From Candidatus Peregrinibacteria bacterium GW2011_GWA2_33_10 (GTDB lineage Bacteria; Patescibacteriota; Gracilibacteria; UBA1369; GWC2-33-13): 64,000 nucleotides of DNA. Below the pieces are notes generated by a model. It did no database searches and was not told where the DNA came from. It saw only the letters and a program-made list of their open reading frames with translations. The position numbers and the translations under genes were made by a program. Location of the stretch: contig LBOO01000002.1 of NCBI GenBank assembly GCA_000989565.1, positions 1-64,000 of the forward strand, given 5' to 3'. This document shows, in pieces, positions 9,295-18,381 of this stretch (its first letter is position 1; each line of letters starts with the position of its first letter).

Positions 9295-9323
9295 TTGATC
9301 CCATCCTATTAATTAGGTATAAT
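9295..9323 (+). promoter_or_regulatory. promoter of the FN3/Ig surface protein
   Basis: TTGATC, a 17-nt spacer and TATAAT lie 46 nt upstream of the ATG at 9369. Confidence 0.65.
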
Positions 9324-9368
9324 TTAAAGATTTATTAATATATAAAAATAAAAATTAAACATCAAAAA

Positions 9369-10703
9369 ATGAAAAAAATACTAATAAAAAGTTTTTTACT
9401 ACTGTTTTTCTCTGCATATTTTTCATCCTATGCAACATTCGCTCAAGGAGAAAAAGATACAGAACCACCTTCAGATGTTGATAATGTCGTTGCTTATCCC
9501 GGTGATAAGCAGGTTACTTTAAAATGGGACAAGTCTACAGATAATGTGGGCGTTGATCATTATAGTGTTTATTATGGGACAGAACCTGTAACTAACGAAA
9601 GCGGAGAATATACGAATGTTTTATCTACAGTAGGAAATGCGAATGAATATATTGTCAAAAATTTAGAAAATGGAACAACTTATTATTTCGCCATGACAGC
9701 GGTCGACAAAGCAGGAAATGAAAGTAAATTATATAGTTACGAACAAAATGCTACTCCGGTTTCCTCAAACGACATTGGTGAAGATCCTAAAGATGACGCA
9801 GTCGCGCCAACAGTTAAATTTGCAAACGCTTTAAATTTAACGGAAGTAAAAGTAGTATTTTCAGAAGGAATTAAACTTCCGAAAGAATCTCCTGAAAGTG
9901 AATTTACAATCATGAATCAGGAAAGCAATGAAGACTTGGAAGTTGCCGGCGCGATAATGGATGCACAGGATTCAACTAAAAAAACTGTTATTTTAACAAC
10001 TGAAACTCAAGAAATAGATGTAAATTATTTGTTGACTGTAGGTTTAAATATAACTGATATGGCAGAAAATCCGATTGAAAGCGGAGTTGAAGATAGCGTG
10101 ACTTTTGTTGGTAAAGAAGAATCCGGTGAAGAGGAAGATTCTACATCTCCGGAAATGGTTTCAGCAACAGCTTTAAGTGGAACCAGAGTTGAAATAGTTT
10201 TTTCAGAAGACATCGTTTTTGATAGCAAAGAAGACTTTACTGTTTATCCAAGCGAAGATTCAAGCGCGATACTGGAAATTGTCAGCGCTCAATATGGTAG
10301 CAGTGAAAAAGTGGTTGTATTGGAAACGGTTGATCAAGAAGCAGGACAGGAATATGTATTAACCATAGAAAATATTTCAGATAAATCCGGTAATTTTATT
10401 CAAGGATATAAAGCAACTGAATTTTTCGTTACACCGGAAAAAGATTTAAGCGACATACTTCCTCCTGAAGATGTCACAAACTTTATTGCTAAAATTGAAT
10501 CTAATATAGTAAAACTTACATGGACAGCCAGTAAAAATAGTTCGAATGATCATTTATTGAAATTAACCACGTTGGATGGTTCCGGCAATGAAAGTAAAGG
10601 AGCCATGACAACTGTTACAATTCCGGCAACCGGTTCAGGTTTGGGCATCCTACTATTAAGTTCATTTGCTCTGACTTCATACATCAGAAGAAAAAAAGAA
10701 TAA
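9369..10703 (+). CDS. secreted FN3/Ig-like surface protein with C-terminal anchor
   Basis: A signal peptide (residues 1-26, ending T-F-A-Q) is followed by an FN3 domain at about 35-130. Two Ig-like domains of the SbsA kind come next, at about 145-245 and 255-355 (V-V-F-S-E-G-I and I-V-F-S-E-D-I repeats). Then comes a shortened FN3 module at about 365-413, and a C-terminal transmembrane segment with an R-R-K-K-E tail (422-444). The last FN3 keeps its first strands and its final L-T-T-L-D-G-S-G-N-E-S-K, but lacks about 40 residues present in the first FN3 between the matching points. This suggests an in-frame internal deletion. The role is probably cell-surface adhesion or a structural one. A terminator follows. 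Confidence 0.8.
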   Translation: MKKILIKSFLLLFFSAYFSSYATFAQGEKDTEPPSDVDNVVAYPGDKQVTLKWDKSTDNVGVDHYSVYYGTEPVTNESGEYTNVLSTVGNANEYIVKNLENGTTYYFAMTAVDKAGNESKLYSYEQNATPVSSNDIGEDPKDDAVAPTVKFANALNLTEVKVVFSEGIKLPKESPESEFTIMNQESNEDLEVAGAIMDAQDSTKKTVILTTETQEIDVNYLLTVGLNITDMAENPIESGVEDSVTFVGKEESGEEEDSTSPEMVSATALSGTRVEIVFSEDIVFDSKEDFTVYPSEDSSAILEIVSAQYGSSEKVVVLETVDQEAGQEYVLTIENISDKSGNFIQGYKATEFFVTPEKDLSDILPPEDVTNFIAKIESNIVKLTWTASKNSSNDHLLKLTTLDGSGNESKGAMTTVTIPATGSGLGILLLSSFALTSYIRRKKE

Positions 10704-10725
10704 AAATTTTATAAACTTTCGTAGT

Positions 10726-10757
10726 AAAAAGCTCTTTATCAAAAAAAGAGCTTTTTT
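10726..10757 (+). terminator. rho-independent terminator
   Basis: A 12-bp stem AAAAAGCTCTTT / AAAGAGCTTTTT with a short A-rich loop and a T run lies 22 nt after the stop of the FN3/Ig gene. Confidence 0.8.
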
Positions 10758-10818
10758 AATATTTATTTTAAAATTATTTAATAATTTTTTGTTATAAAAT
10801 TAAAAAATATTATTCATT

Positions 10819-11682
10819 ATGAAAAAGATAAAAATTTTAAGTTTAATAATTATCTTATTATTGCCTTTCCTGCTTTATATTTATTATCAAAAAAGCAGTA
10901 ACGGTTATTTGAAAATACATTTTTTATCCGTTGGACAGGGAGATTCTGCTTTAATCACTTCTCCTTCAAATAAAAATATACTCGTCGACGGAGGACCGAA
11001 CAATGATTTGATAAGAGAATTAGGAAAATTTTTACCGTTTTTTGAGCGCCGAATTGATTTAATAATATTGTCCCATCCTGATAGTGATCATTTATTCGGT
11101 TTAATTGAAGTTTTAAAAAGATATGAGATAGGCAAAATTTTATTAACGGGCATTAATGTTAATACTCCTGAATATATGGAATTTTTGAGAATAATTGAAG
11201 AGAAAAACATTCATATAATAATAGCTGAGGATGATGAAGATTTTTTAATAGATAATATTTTTATAGATATCCATTTGCCGCGGGAAAACATAGCTCAAAA
11301 ATCATTTGCGAATACAAATGACACTTCCATAGTTTTTTCCATGCATTATGGCGAAAATATAATTTTATTTCCCGGAGATATTGAAGAAAAAATGGAACAG
11401 GAGTTACTCCTTGAAAATCCCGACTTGGAAACTGATATAATTAAAATAAGCCACCATGGAAGCAATACCTCAACCCAAGAAGAATTTTTGGAAAAAATAA
11501 AACCCGATTTCGCCATAATATCATGCGGGCTTTATAATCAATTTTCTCATCCTCATCCTGATTTGATAAAAAGATTAATCCTCCAAAATATCCGCGTTTA
11601 TCGTACGGATTATCAGGGAAATATAACGTTTATATTGGATAAAGAGAAAATAATAAAAATAGATACGGAATTCAGCTATTAG
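10819..11682 (+). CDS. ComEC-C-terminal-like metallo-beta-lactamase-fold hydrolase
   Basis: This 287-residue protein starts with one membrane anchor (residues 6-22) and continues as an MBL-fold domain related to the C-terminal domain of ComEC. It contains S-V-G-Q-G-D-S-A (38-44), L-V-D-G-G (55-59), the metal motif S-H-P-D-S-D-H (85-91), F-P-G-D-I-E and K-I-S-H-H-G-S. Such stand-alone proteins are exported nuclease- or phosphodiesterase-like hydrolases. The domain is probably extracellular. The ComEC channel domain is absent here, so DNA uptake cannot be inferred from this gene alone. It converges on murA across a hairpin at 11684-11723. Confidence 0.82.
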   Translation: MKKIKILSLIIILLLPFLLYIYYQKSSNGYLKIHFLSVGQGDSALITSPSNKNILVDGGPNNDLIRELGKFLPFFERRIDLIILSHPDSDHLFGLIEVLKRYEIGKILLTGINVNTPEYMEFLRIIEEKNIHIIIAEDDEDFLIDNIFIDIHLPRENIAQKSFANTNDTSIVFSMHYGENIILFPGDIEEKMEQELLLENPDLETDIIKISHHGSNTSTQEEFLEKIKPDFAIISCGLYNQFSHPHPDLIKRLILQNIRVYRTDYQGNITFILDKEKIIKIDTEFSY

Positions 11683-11683
11683 G

Positions 11684-11723
11684 GAGTGTTCAAAAAGTCC
11701 CGGATGGCACTTTTTGAACACTC
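11684..11723. repeat. hairpin element between convergent genes, possible bidirectional terminator
   Basis: A perfect 15-bp inverted repeat (arm GAGTGTTCAAAAAGT) with a 10-nt loop fills the 41-nt gap between two convergent stop codons. It lacks a T run. Its core, AAAGTGCCATCYGKGACTTT on the minus strand, recurs inside the larger hairpin at 59800-59925, which suggests a dispersed repeat family rather than a private terminator. Confidence 0.7.
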
Positions 11724-12980
11724 TCAATTAACTCTTTGTATTTTTGCGCCTAAATTATTTAACTTTTCGTCCAATCTCTCATATCCTCGGTCAATATAAT
11801 TGATATTTGTAATTTCAGTTACACCGTCAGCAATTAATGAAGCCAAAACCATGGCTGCTCCGGCACGAATATCACAACTTGCGATAGAGCATCCCTTTAG
11901 TTTAGTAGGGCCATCAATGTATGCCACATAAGGATTGGATATATTTATCTTCGCCCCCATTTTTTCCAGTTCAAATAAATAATTAAGCCTTCCTTCAAAC
12001 AATGTTTCAAAAATCATACTTCTACCCTCAATTTGAGTTAATAAAACCGCAAATGGAGCTTGTAAATCAGTGGCAAATCCGGGAAAAACAGCAGTTTGCA
12101 ATTTTTCAATACTATTAAGTTTTTTCCATTTATAAAAATAAACTTTATTGTTTTTAATCTCAAAGTTTGCCCCAACTTCCTTTAATTTTTGCCAAAAACT
12201 ATCTAACTGTTTTTCCACTACATTATTGATAACAATTTCACTGTTTGTAATTACTGCCGCAATAGAAAAAGTACCCGCTTCCAAATAATCTGAAGTAATA
12301 CTGTGTGATGCCCCATTTAACTCTTCTACTCCCTCAATCTCTAAAAAATGAGTCCCTATACCCTTAATTTTTGCCCCCATTTTATTTAAAAATACACAAA
12401 GATCCTGCACATGCGGTTCACATGCTGCCAAGCGAATTTCAGTTTTTCCTAGGGCCAAAACACTTGCCAATATAGCATTTTCCGTTGCTGTAACGCTTGT
12501 TTCCGGCATAATAATTACATTCCCTTTTAGAGTTTTAACTTTTGCTTTCAAGCTATTACTGGAATCTGAAAAATTGACACCAAGCCGGTTTAAAGCATAA
12601 ATATGAGGATAAACCGTTCTTTTTCCAAGGACACATCCACCCGGAAAATCAATTTCAATTTCTTTGTTTCGAGCCACTAAAGAACCTAAAAGTAAAATGG
12701 AAGCCCTCATTCTTCTGGCTAAATGATCATGAATGCGTTCTTTGGAAATTCTTTTCGCGTGAATGCTTAAAATTCCATCTTTAAATTCCGCTTCCGCGCC
12801 TATACTTTTAATAATTTGAATAAAGCTGTGTACATCGGCAATATCCGGAACATTTGACAACACGCATTTCTCGGAAGTTAAAAGACAAGCGGAAATAATA
12901 GGCAAAGTCGCGTTTTTAGAACCGCTTACGTTTACTGACCCGCTTAATTTTTGCCCGCCTTTAACTATAAATTTTGACAT
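11724..12980 (-). CDS. murA: UDP-N-acetylglucosamine 1-carboxyvinyltransferase
   Basis: The 418-residue protein is a complete MurA, the first committed step of peptidoglycan synthesis (enolpyruvyl transfer from PEP to UDP-GlcNAc, cytoplasm). The substrate-binding Lys22 in S-G-S-K-N-A and the catalytic loop Cys116 in P-G-G-C-V-L-G-K-R are present. A Cys at this position implies fosfomycin sensitivity by family knowledge, whereas an Asp would mean resistance. The inside-out alpha/beta barrel repeats are visible throughout. A promoter with TATAAT lies at 13007-13034. Together with the PBP at 46094, the L,D-transpeptidase at 26068 and the VanW proteins, this supports a real peptidoglycan wall. 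Confidence 0.96.
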   Translation of the reverse strand: MSKFIVKGGQKLSGSVNVSGSKNATLPIISACLLTSEKCVLSNVPDIADVHSFIQIIKSIGAEAEFKDGILSIHAKRISKERIHDHLARRMRASILLLGSLVARNKEIEIDFPGGCVLGKRTVYPHIYALNRLGVNFSDSSNSLKAKVKTLKGNVIIMPETSVTATENAILASVLALGKTEIRLAACEPHVQDLCVFLNKMGAKIKGIGTHFLEIEGVEELNGASHSITSDYLEAGTFSIAAVITNSEIVINNVVEKQLDSFWQKLKEVGANFEIKNNKVYFYKWKKLNSIEKLQTAVFPGFATDLQAPFAVLLTQIEGRSMIFETLFEGRLNYLFELEKMGAKINISNPYVAYIDGPTKLKGCSIASCDIRAGAAMVLASLIADGVTEITNINYIDRGYERLDEKLNNLGAKIQRVN

Positions 12981-13006
12981 CCAAAAAAAATTAAATTGCG
13001 AAAGAT

Positions 13007-13034
13007 ATTATAAACCAAATAAAAAAAATACCAA
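13007..13034 (-). promoter_or_regulatory. promoter of murA
   Basis: The minus strand reads TTGGTA, a 16-nt spacer and TATAAT, 27 nt before the murA ATG. Confidence 0.5.
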
Positions 13035-13110
13035 ATTTAATTGATTGCCGGATTTGCCATGCCTGAAAATTTTATTTATTGTTAAGGCTGATAAGATTTA
13101 AAATTAAGTT

Positions 13111-15306
13111 ATGAAAAAATATTCACATCAAATAAACATCTATATCCTCTCAGTTATTTTATTTCTCACCCCTCTTCTTTTTCATCCTTATTTGAACCTG
13201 ACGTTTGAGCTGCCAAAAGTCATATTTCTGCGAATTGCCATCTCAATCTGCGCCATAATTTTACTTCTCCGGTTAAAAAATAATAATCAAGTATCATTAC
13301 CATCTTTAAAACAAAATAAATTTTTTTATTATCTTTTTCTCTCTTATATTTTGTTGACTATCATTGGTACATTATTTTCAGTCGCGCCAAGTTTAAGTTT
13401 TTTCGGCTCTTATTACCGTCAGCTAGGATTATTGACTTTTATTCACTTATTCATTTTATTTTTTTTGCTTATCAGCAATCCCCTGCTTACCGAACAGAAA
13501 AATATTCTATTTTATTCCATTCTAAGTAGCGGCTTTTTGGTTTCTATCTATGGAATTTTTCAAAAATTCGGTTCCGGCATTCTCTCCGGCTGGAATTCTG
13601 AGAGCTTTTTAGGACGAACATTCGCGACAATGGGCCACCCCAACTTTCTAGGTCAATTTCTAATTATGACCATTATAGTAAATTTAATTTTAATATTTAC
13701 AGAAAAGCGGAAAATCCTTTTAAGCTTGCTTCTTCTTCCTCAAATCTCAACCTTAATTTTTACCCTTGGCAGATCTTCAATTCTAGGTTTACTTGGCGGA
13801 TTATTTGTCATGTTTCTATTATATTCTTATTTCTATAAACCGAAATTGCTTAGATATAGTTTTGTTTTTGTCATAATTGGAGTTTTTATTATATCCATCG
13901 TAAATTTAATGCCCCAAAATCAATTGGTTCAAAAATCTCCTCTAAAAAGAATCGTATTGTCCGGAGAAAATTTAAGATCCATCAAATCCCGATTTTATAT
14001 CTGGCCGACTGCGATTAAAATAATAAAAGAGTATCCTGTATTTGGTGCGGGATTGGAGACCTTTTCCATTACTTTCCCTAAATACCAGCCCAAAGAATTA
14101 TTGGAATTGGAAGTCTACACGGAAACAGCTGATCGCGCTCACAATGAAATATTGGATAATCTCTTAAATATAGGAATTTTAGGCACCCTCATTTATTATT
14201 CTTTGATTCTATTTTTACTCGTTGAAAGTGTTATTTATCTTAAAAACAATAAAAATATCAAAGAATCGTACGTAATAATCGGCTTGATTGGAATAATTAT
14301 TTCCCAAATAATCGCTAATCAATTTGGTTTCCCCACTGTAACACACTTATTATATTTTTGGACTGCTTCAGCATTGCTTTTTGTTTTAATAAACAAAAAA
14401 GAAGAATACAAAATCAAATATTTAACTTTGCCTTATATAAAAAACAGTCTGATAGTAGTGTGCCTTTTCTTTATTTTAATTAACATCTATAAATATAATT
14501 TTACAAATATATCCGCAGATGCGTCATTTAAAAGAGCTCAAGCATTCGCTCATTTCAACAATAACGATCAATCTTATCGAGAATATGAAAAAAGCATAAA
14601 AAAATTTCCATATCAAAATATATATTATCTATATGGTAGTTTTGAAGCATTATCATTTTCTAAATACCTTCCTTCAATAACAGAAAGAGAAAAATATCTT
14701 AAAGCTGCCGAAGAAATGGCTAAAAAAGCTGTTATTTTTACAAATTCACACGATTTCAATCCTTTCATGCTTTTAGGTGAAATTTATATTTCGTATTCTT
14801 TTTTGGATGGACTCTCTCCTAAAGAACAAAATCAAAATATCCAAAAAAGTCTCCAATCTTATCAGAAAGGTCTTGAACTCGCGCCTTTAAATCCTCGTTT
14901 GCTGCGTAGTTACGGATACTCGCTCTATCAATTGGGCGATTATCAAAATTCCATAAAAACATATCAAAAATTACTTCAAATAAGTCCTCCATATTGGGAA
15001 TGGGATTTAACTTCAAAATCTCAGGAAGAAAAAGATAAAGCCAGAATATTTTACAAAATAAATCCTGATTTTAATGAAAATTTTCTTTACATGGCCCGCT
15101 CTTACGCGCGTCTCAAAGATTATCAAAATGCTCTAAAATATCTCAATTTTGCGCCCTATGATATTGATACTCTTTCTACTTATGCCACAATTTATGCTGT
15201 GTTGGGAGATAAAAAAGAAGCTATGGATTATCTGAAAAAAGCATTGGAACTAGAGCCGAATAATCAACTCATTTTAGATAATTTAAAAATTTTAGAATCA
15301 CAATAA
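13111..15306 (+). CDS. O-antigen ligase/polymerase-like membrane protein with TPR tail
   Basis: The 731-residue protein has about twelve transmembrane segments within residues 12-460. Between them lies the Wzy_C/O-antigen-ligase-type loop (R-S-S-I-L-G-L-L-G-G; P-V-F-G-A-G-L-E-T-F; A-H-N-E-I-L-D-N-L), including the conserved G-x-G and H-N-E motifs. From about 470 on there are tetratricopeptide repeats (Y-R-E-Y-E-K-S-I-K-K-F-P; L-G-D-Y-Q-N-S-I-K-T-Y-Q; L-G-D-K-K-E-A-M-D-Y-L-K-K-A-L-E). This family joins or polymerises lipid-linked glycans on the outer face of the membrane, or transfers them to protein. Its position before the SLH protein suggests a role in surface glycosylation. The acceptor is unknown. 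Confidence 0.82.
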   Translation: MKKYSHQINIYILSVILFLTPLLFHPYLNLTFELPKVIFLRIAISICAIILLLRLKNNNQVSLPSLKQNKFFYYLFLSYILLTIIGTLFSVAPSLSFFGSYYRQLGLLTFIHLFILFFLLISNPLLTEQKNILFYSILSSGFLVSIYGIFQKFGSGILSGWNSESFLGRTFATMGHPNFLGQFLIMTIIVNLILIFTEKRKILLSLLLLPQISTLIFTLGRSSILGLLGGLFVMFLLYSYFYKPKLLRYSFVFVIIGVFIISIVNLMPQNQLVQKSPLKRIVLSGENLRSIKSRFYIWPTAIKIIKEYPVFGAGLETFSITFPKYQPKELLELEVYTETADRAHNEILDNLLNIGILGTLIYYSLILFLLVESVIYLKNNKNIKESYVIIGLIGIIISQIIANQFGFPTVTHLLYFWTASALLFVLINKKEEYKIKYLTLPYIKNSLIVVCLFFILINIYKYNFTNISADASFKRAQAFAHFNNNDQSYREYEKSIKKFPYQNIYYLYGSFEALSFSKYLPSITEREKYLKAAEEMAKKAVIFTNSHDFNPFMLLGEIYISYSFLDGLSPKEQNQNIQKSLQSYQKGLELAPLNPRLLRSYGYSLYQLGDYQNSIKTYQKLLQISPPYWEWDLTSKSQEEKDKARIFYKINPDFNENFLYMARSYARLKDYQNALKYLNFAPYDIDTLSTYATIYAVLGDKKEAMDYLKKALELEPNNQLILDNLKILESQ

Positions 15307-15493
15307 AATTTTTTATAAACATGATTAGAGTATAATATTAAAAAAAATCATGCGGTTTTTTATGTGACTAAAATATTAAAATTGTAATAACTTTTTAATA
15401 TGAACGTTAATAAATTAGACAAGATAAAAAAAATAATATAAATTAACCCCCTATGATCTTAAAATATATAAATTTATTATTTAACTAAAAAAT

Positions 15494-17236
15494 ATGAAAA
15501 GTCCGAAACGAATTATCTCTGCCGGATTAGCCACTATCATCTTAATGGCGCTTTTTGTCATCCCAAACGCCAAGGCAGTCCAAGGTGTGCGAGTTGCGCG
15601 AACTTCTACTACAGTCGCTAAATCTTTTGATTTAGAAGTTGTAAATTTAGAAGTAACTCCGGAAAATCCGCAAATTGGAGAAAGAATAGATATTGCTGCC
15701 AGAATTTTAAACAAAGGAACACAAACTATACCTGCATTCACAGTTGAAGCTTACGACCAAACCGGCTGGAAAACCTTTGGTGCTGGTGCATTAATTCAAC
15801 CAGGTCAAACCAGAGTTGTTCATATGGAATTAATGACAACCAATTTAAATAAACAACAAATTCTATATACAAATCCACATAAATTTAAAGTTGTTGTTGA
15901 TCCAAGAAATTTAATTAAAGAATTGGATGAAGAAAATAATGTTGGGTATGTTGAAATCGTAGTTTCTGATCCTGAAAAGGAACAAAATATCTTACCAACT
16001 GAATTTAAAGTCCATGACTCAGTAGATTATAATAGACAAAAAAGTGTAATATTGTCATGGTACGAAGCTGCCTCTGACGTAAATTATAATATCCGATATT
16101 ATACACGTCCTCTCTGGCAAGCCGAGGAAACTTATGGAATGAAATTTTATTCCATGAGCAATGAGCAAGGATTTAAATATTCAATGCCCGAAGAAAATTT
16201 GAGTGAAGATTATAAAAATACTGTAAAAGATTGGCCGGAAGCAAACTTCAATTACCACGTTTACACAGCAGCAACTGGCTATCACGCGGCTGAATTTTTT
16301 GTATCAGATGAAAAAATAAATGAATTTGCGATAGTTGCGGAAAAGAATGGAAATCAGCAAATCGGACCTGAAATAAGATTTTATTATATGACTCCGGAAT
16401 TAAGAGTTACTAATCTTCGCCCAACACCTAGTTCAGGTTTAAATGATGAAGTCACATTGACTTGGACAGATGCGTCAAAATCAAATGATTCCACATGGCA
16501 CGAATTAAAATATTATTCCTCGAGTGATGGGAATCCTTTCAATATGCAATATTACAGTTGGTCAGTAACTAGCAATGGATTACGTTATTATGATTTTAAT
16601 GATGCAGCTAATGATGAATTAAAAGAAAATTTATATAAATTTCAAAATTATTATTTTGAAGAATCGTATGAGGATGGTGTGTATTATTCTAGAAAAGGGC
16701 ACAAAAACTCAGGAGTATTTGTTGTAATTACACATGACAATATCACTGGCCGACAAGAAATAAGTAATGTAATTGGTATAGATGCCGTAGATAATCAGTG
16801 GGATAAGGATATAACCCACGCGTGGGCAGCTAAGATGATCGCTGAAGATCTTCATTATGTATTACAACCTTGCGAAGAACAGCCTTTCTCTGATGTACCG
16901 ATTAATGATTACTATTGCCCTGCCATTCAAAAATTAAAAAATTTAGGTGTATTACAAGGATATCAGGACGGAACTTTTAAGCCTTATGAAGCCTACACCA
17001 GAGTAGAAATTGCCAAAATTTTATTCGCTGCGTATGAAATTCAGGCTCCGGAACAATATGCCCATTATTTTAATGATGTTAAACCAGAAACTTGGTTTTT
17101 TACATATGTAGAATCCTTACAAAACGAAATTTATAAAAAAACACCATGGAATATTGGTTATCAAGATGGATCATATAGACCAGCTGATAAAGTATATTTT
17201 AATTGGTTCACACAATTACTCAATGATTTGGAATAA
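15494..17236 (+). CDS. secreted CARDB and S-layer-homology surface protein
   Basis: The 580-residue protein has a signal peptide (1-28, ending A-K-A). A CARDB domain lies at about 46-155, with the D-Q-T-G-W motif at 88-92. A beta-rich middle carries two alike modules (I-L-S-W-Y-E-A and L-T-W-T-D-A strand motifs). The C-terminal SLH region is at 442-580 (P-F-S-D-V-P...G-Y-Q-D-G-T-F-K-P...T-R-V-E-I-A-K-I-L, and Y-F-N-D-V...G-Y-Q-D-G-S-Y-R-P). SLH domains bind pyruvylated cell-wall polymers or assemble S-layers. Only two of the usual three SLH copies are clear. Its CARDB part is paralogous to the proteins at 6459 and 17815. It is probably an S-layer or wall-bound adhesin. Confidence 0.85.
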   Translation: MKSPKRIISAGLATIILMALFVIPNAKAVQGVRVARTSTTVAKSFDLEVVNLEVTPENPQIGERIDIAARILNKGTQTIPAFTVEAYDQTGWKTFGAGALIQPGQTRVVHMELMTTNLNKQQILYTNPHKFKVVVDPRNLIKELDEENNVGYVEIVVSDPEKEQNILPTEFKVHDSVDYNRQKSVILSWYEAASDVNYNIRYYTRPLWQAEETYGMKFYSMSNEQGFKYSMPEENLSEDYKNTVKDWPEANFNYHVYTAATGYHAAEFFVSDEKINEFAIVAEKNGNQQIGPEIRFYYMTPELRVTNLRPTPSSGLNDEVTLTWTDASKSNDSTWHELKYYSSSDGNPFNMQYYSWSVTSNGLRYYDFNDAANDELKENLYKFQNYYFEESYEDGVYYSRKGHKNSGVFVVITHDNITGRQEISNVIGIDAVDNQWDKDITHAWAAKMIAEDLHYVLQPCEEQPFSDVPINDYYCPAIQKLKNLGVLQGYQDGTFKPYEAYTRVEIAKILFAAYEIQAPEQYAHYFNDVKPETWFFTYVESLQNEIYKKTPWNIGYQDGSYRPADKVYFNWFTQLLNDLE

Positions 17237-17267
17237 AGTATATCTAAGACAAAAATAAGAATTAATT

Positions 17268-17307
17268 AAAAAAGATCCCATAAAACTTATGTAAGGGGTC
17301 TTTTTTT
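17268..17307 (+). terminator. rho-independent terminator of the SLH protein gene
   Basis: The stem AAAAAAGATCCC / GGGGTCTTTTTT with a 15-nt loop and a T run lies 31 nt after the stop. The A-rich left arm lets it also serve the convergent pilin gene. Confidence 0.75.
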
Positions 17308-17644
17308 AATCTAACGATGTTGACGAAGTCTGCATCAAATAAGAGTAAGCCACAATTATAAATATCACTAAAAATATAAATCCTAATACCGCCTGAAAAA
17401 TACCTCTCCATGATTTTTGCGCTTCTTCTTGATTGCCTCTCGAAAGAATTAACTTGAAACCTGAATAAATAATTACTCCAGCAACAACCGGTGCAATTAA
17501 AAAAGGCGCAATTCTAAACAAATCAAAGAAAAACACTTTTAAATTTTCATAACCTGAAGACATCGTGACCTCTTCTGGATTTTGCAAGGCATCTTCAGGA
17601 ATTTCTAAATTTTGAGCAAGAACTTTAAAAATCAAGTAAAACAT
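17306..17644 (-). CDS. orphan TrbC/VirB2-like small membrane protein
   Basis: The 112-residue protein has two transmembrane helices (about 40-65 and 80-104) separated by a short cytoplasmic loop R-G-N-Q-E-E-A-Q-K-S-W. This is the layout of VirB2/TrbC pilins. The same G-N-Q-E loop occurs in the pilin-like protein at 36404. An upstream in-frame ATG at 17683 is ruled out because the promoter at 17667-17695 lies downstream of it, so the ATG at 17644 is chosen. No VirB4, VirB6 or other secretion genes are nearby. Such orphan copies are common in CPR genomes, with function unknown. Confidence 0.65.
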   Translation of the reverse strand: MFYLIFKVLAQNLEIPEDALQNPEEVTMSSGYENLKVFFFDLFRIAPFLIAPVVAGVIIYSGFKLILSRGNQEEAQKSWRGIFQAVLGFIFLVIFIIVAYSYLMQTSSTSLD

Positions 17645-17666
17645 TTTTTCATTTATTGTATAAATT

Positions 17667-17695
17667 ATTATAAAAAATGGCATGAATTAAAGCAA
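17667..17695 (-). promoter_or_regulatory. promoter of the VirB2-like gene
   Basis: The minus strand reads TTGCTT, a 17-nt spacer and TATAAT. The expected start near 17660 leaves a short leader before the ATG at 17644. Confidence 0.65.
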
Positions 17696-17758
17696 TTCAT
17701 ATAAGTTTTGTAATTCAAAAAAGGTTTGACATGTAAGGCCAATTATTTTTCGATATCA

Positions 17759-17787
17759 TTGAATGTAAACAGTAATTATGCTATCAT
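17759..17787 (+). promoter_or_regulatory. promoter of the anchored CARDB gene
   Basis: TTGAAT, a 17-nt spacer and TATCAT with an extended TGC are seen 28 nt before the ATG at 17815. Confidence 0.65.
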
Positions 17788-17814
17788 ATAAAGATTTGTT
17801 AAACAAAAATACAA

Positions 17815-18318
17815 ATGGAAAAAAATAAAAGATTAATAATTATCGTAATCGCGGGAATAGTTATTACAATAATTTTAGGAATTATAAGCGATTGGAAATA
17901 TTATGGATTAACTGATGTATTTACCATTAAAGAAGAAGAAAAAAAAATGTTTAAGGAAATACAACCTCAAATTAGAGAACCCAAAAAACCGAATTTGATT
18001 ATAGAAAATGTTTTTATAACGCCAAAAGAACCTAAAGTTTCCGATATAATCGGCATTGTGGCTAAAATAAAAAATATAGGAGAACAAGATATAGATGAAT
18101 TTAAAATTAAATTCAGAGACCAAGACAGCTGGGGAGCTACAAAAACCACCTTCATAAAAGGAGATTTATATCGCTATGTCAAAGTGGAATTAAAAGCATT
18201 GGATGTCCATATTGGAGAGCATAATTTAAAAGTTGAAATTGATACGAAAAAACAAGTTGATGAAGAGAATGAAGAGGATAATGTCTTTGAAACGGCTTTC
18301 CAAGTCTTACCTAATTAA
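17815..18318 (+). CDS. membrane-anchored CARDB-domain protein
   Basis: The 167-residue protein has an N-terminal signal-anchor (8-25) and a charged stretch. One CARDB-like domain lies at about 58-165 (L-I-I-E-N-V-F-I-T-P-K-E-P; K-I-K-N-I-G-E; V-D-E-E-N-E-E-D-N at the end). The motif R-D-Q-D-S-W-G (101-107) matches D-Q-T-G-W in the paralogues at 6459 and 15494. It is presumably displayed on the outer face. It is a single gene with its own promoter and terminator, so it is not in an operon with the SLH gene despite being close. Confidence 0.72.
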   Translation: MEKNKRLIIIVIAGIVITIILGIISDWKYYGLTDVFTIKEEEKKMFKEIQPQIREPKKPNLIIENVFITPKEPKVSDIIGIVAKIKNIGEQDIDEFKIKFRDQDSWGATKTTFIKGDLYRYVKVELKALDVHIGEHNLKVEIDTKKQVDEENEEDNVFETAFQVLPN

Positions 18319-18343
18319 AAAACAAAAATAAAAATAAAAAAGG

Positions 18344-18373
18344 AAGAAGGGCTTTAATCTTTAAGCCCTTCTT
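18344..18373. terminator. bidirectional terminator between convergent genes
   Basis: An 11-bp stem AAGAAGGGCTT / AAGCCCTTCTT with a short loop lies between the CARDB gene (stop 18318) and the minus-strand C39-like gene (stop 18382). Confidence 0.75.
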
Positions 18374-18381
18374 TCGAATAA

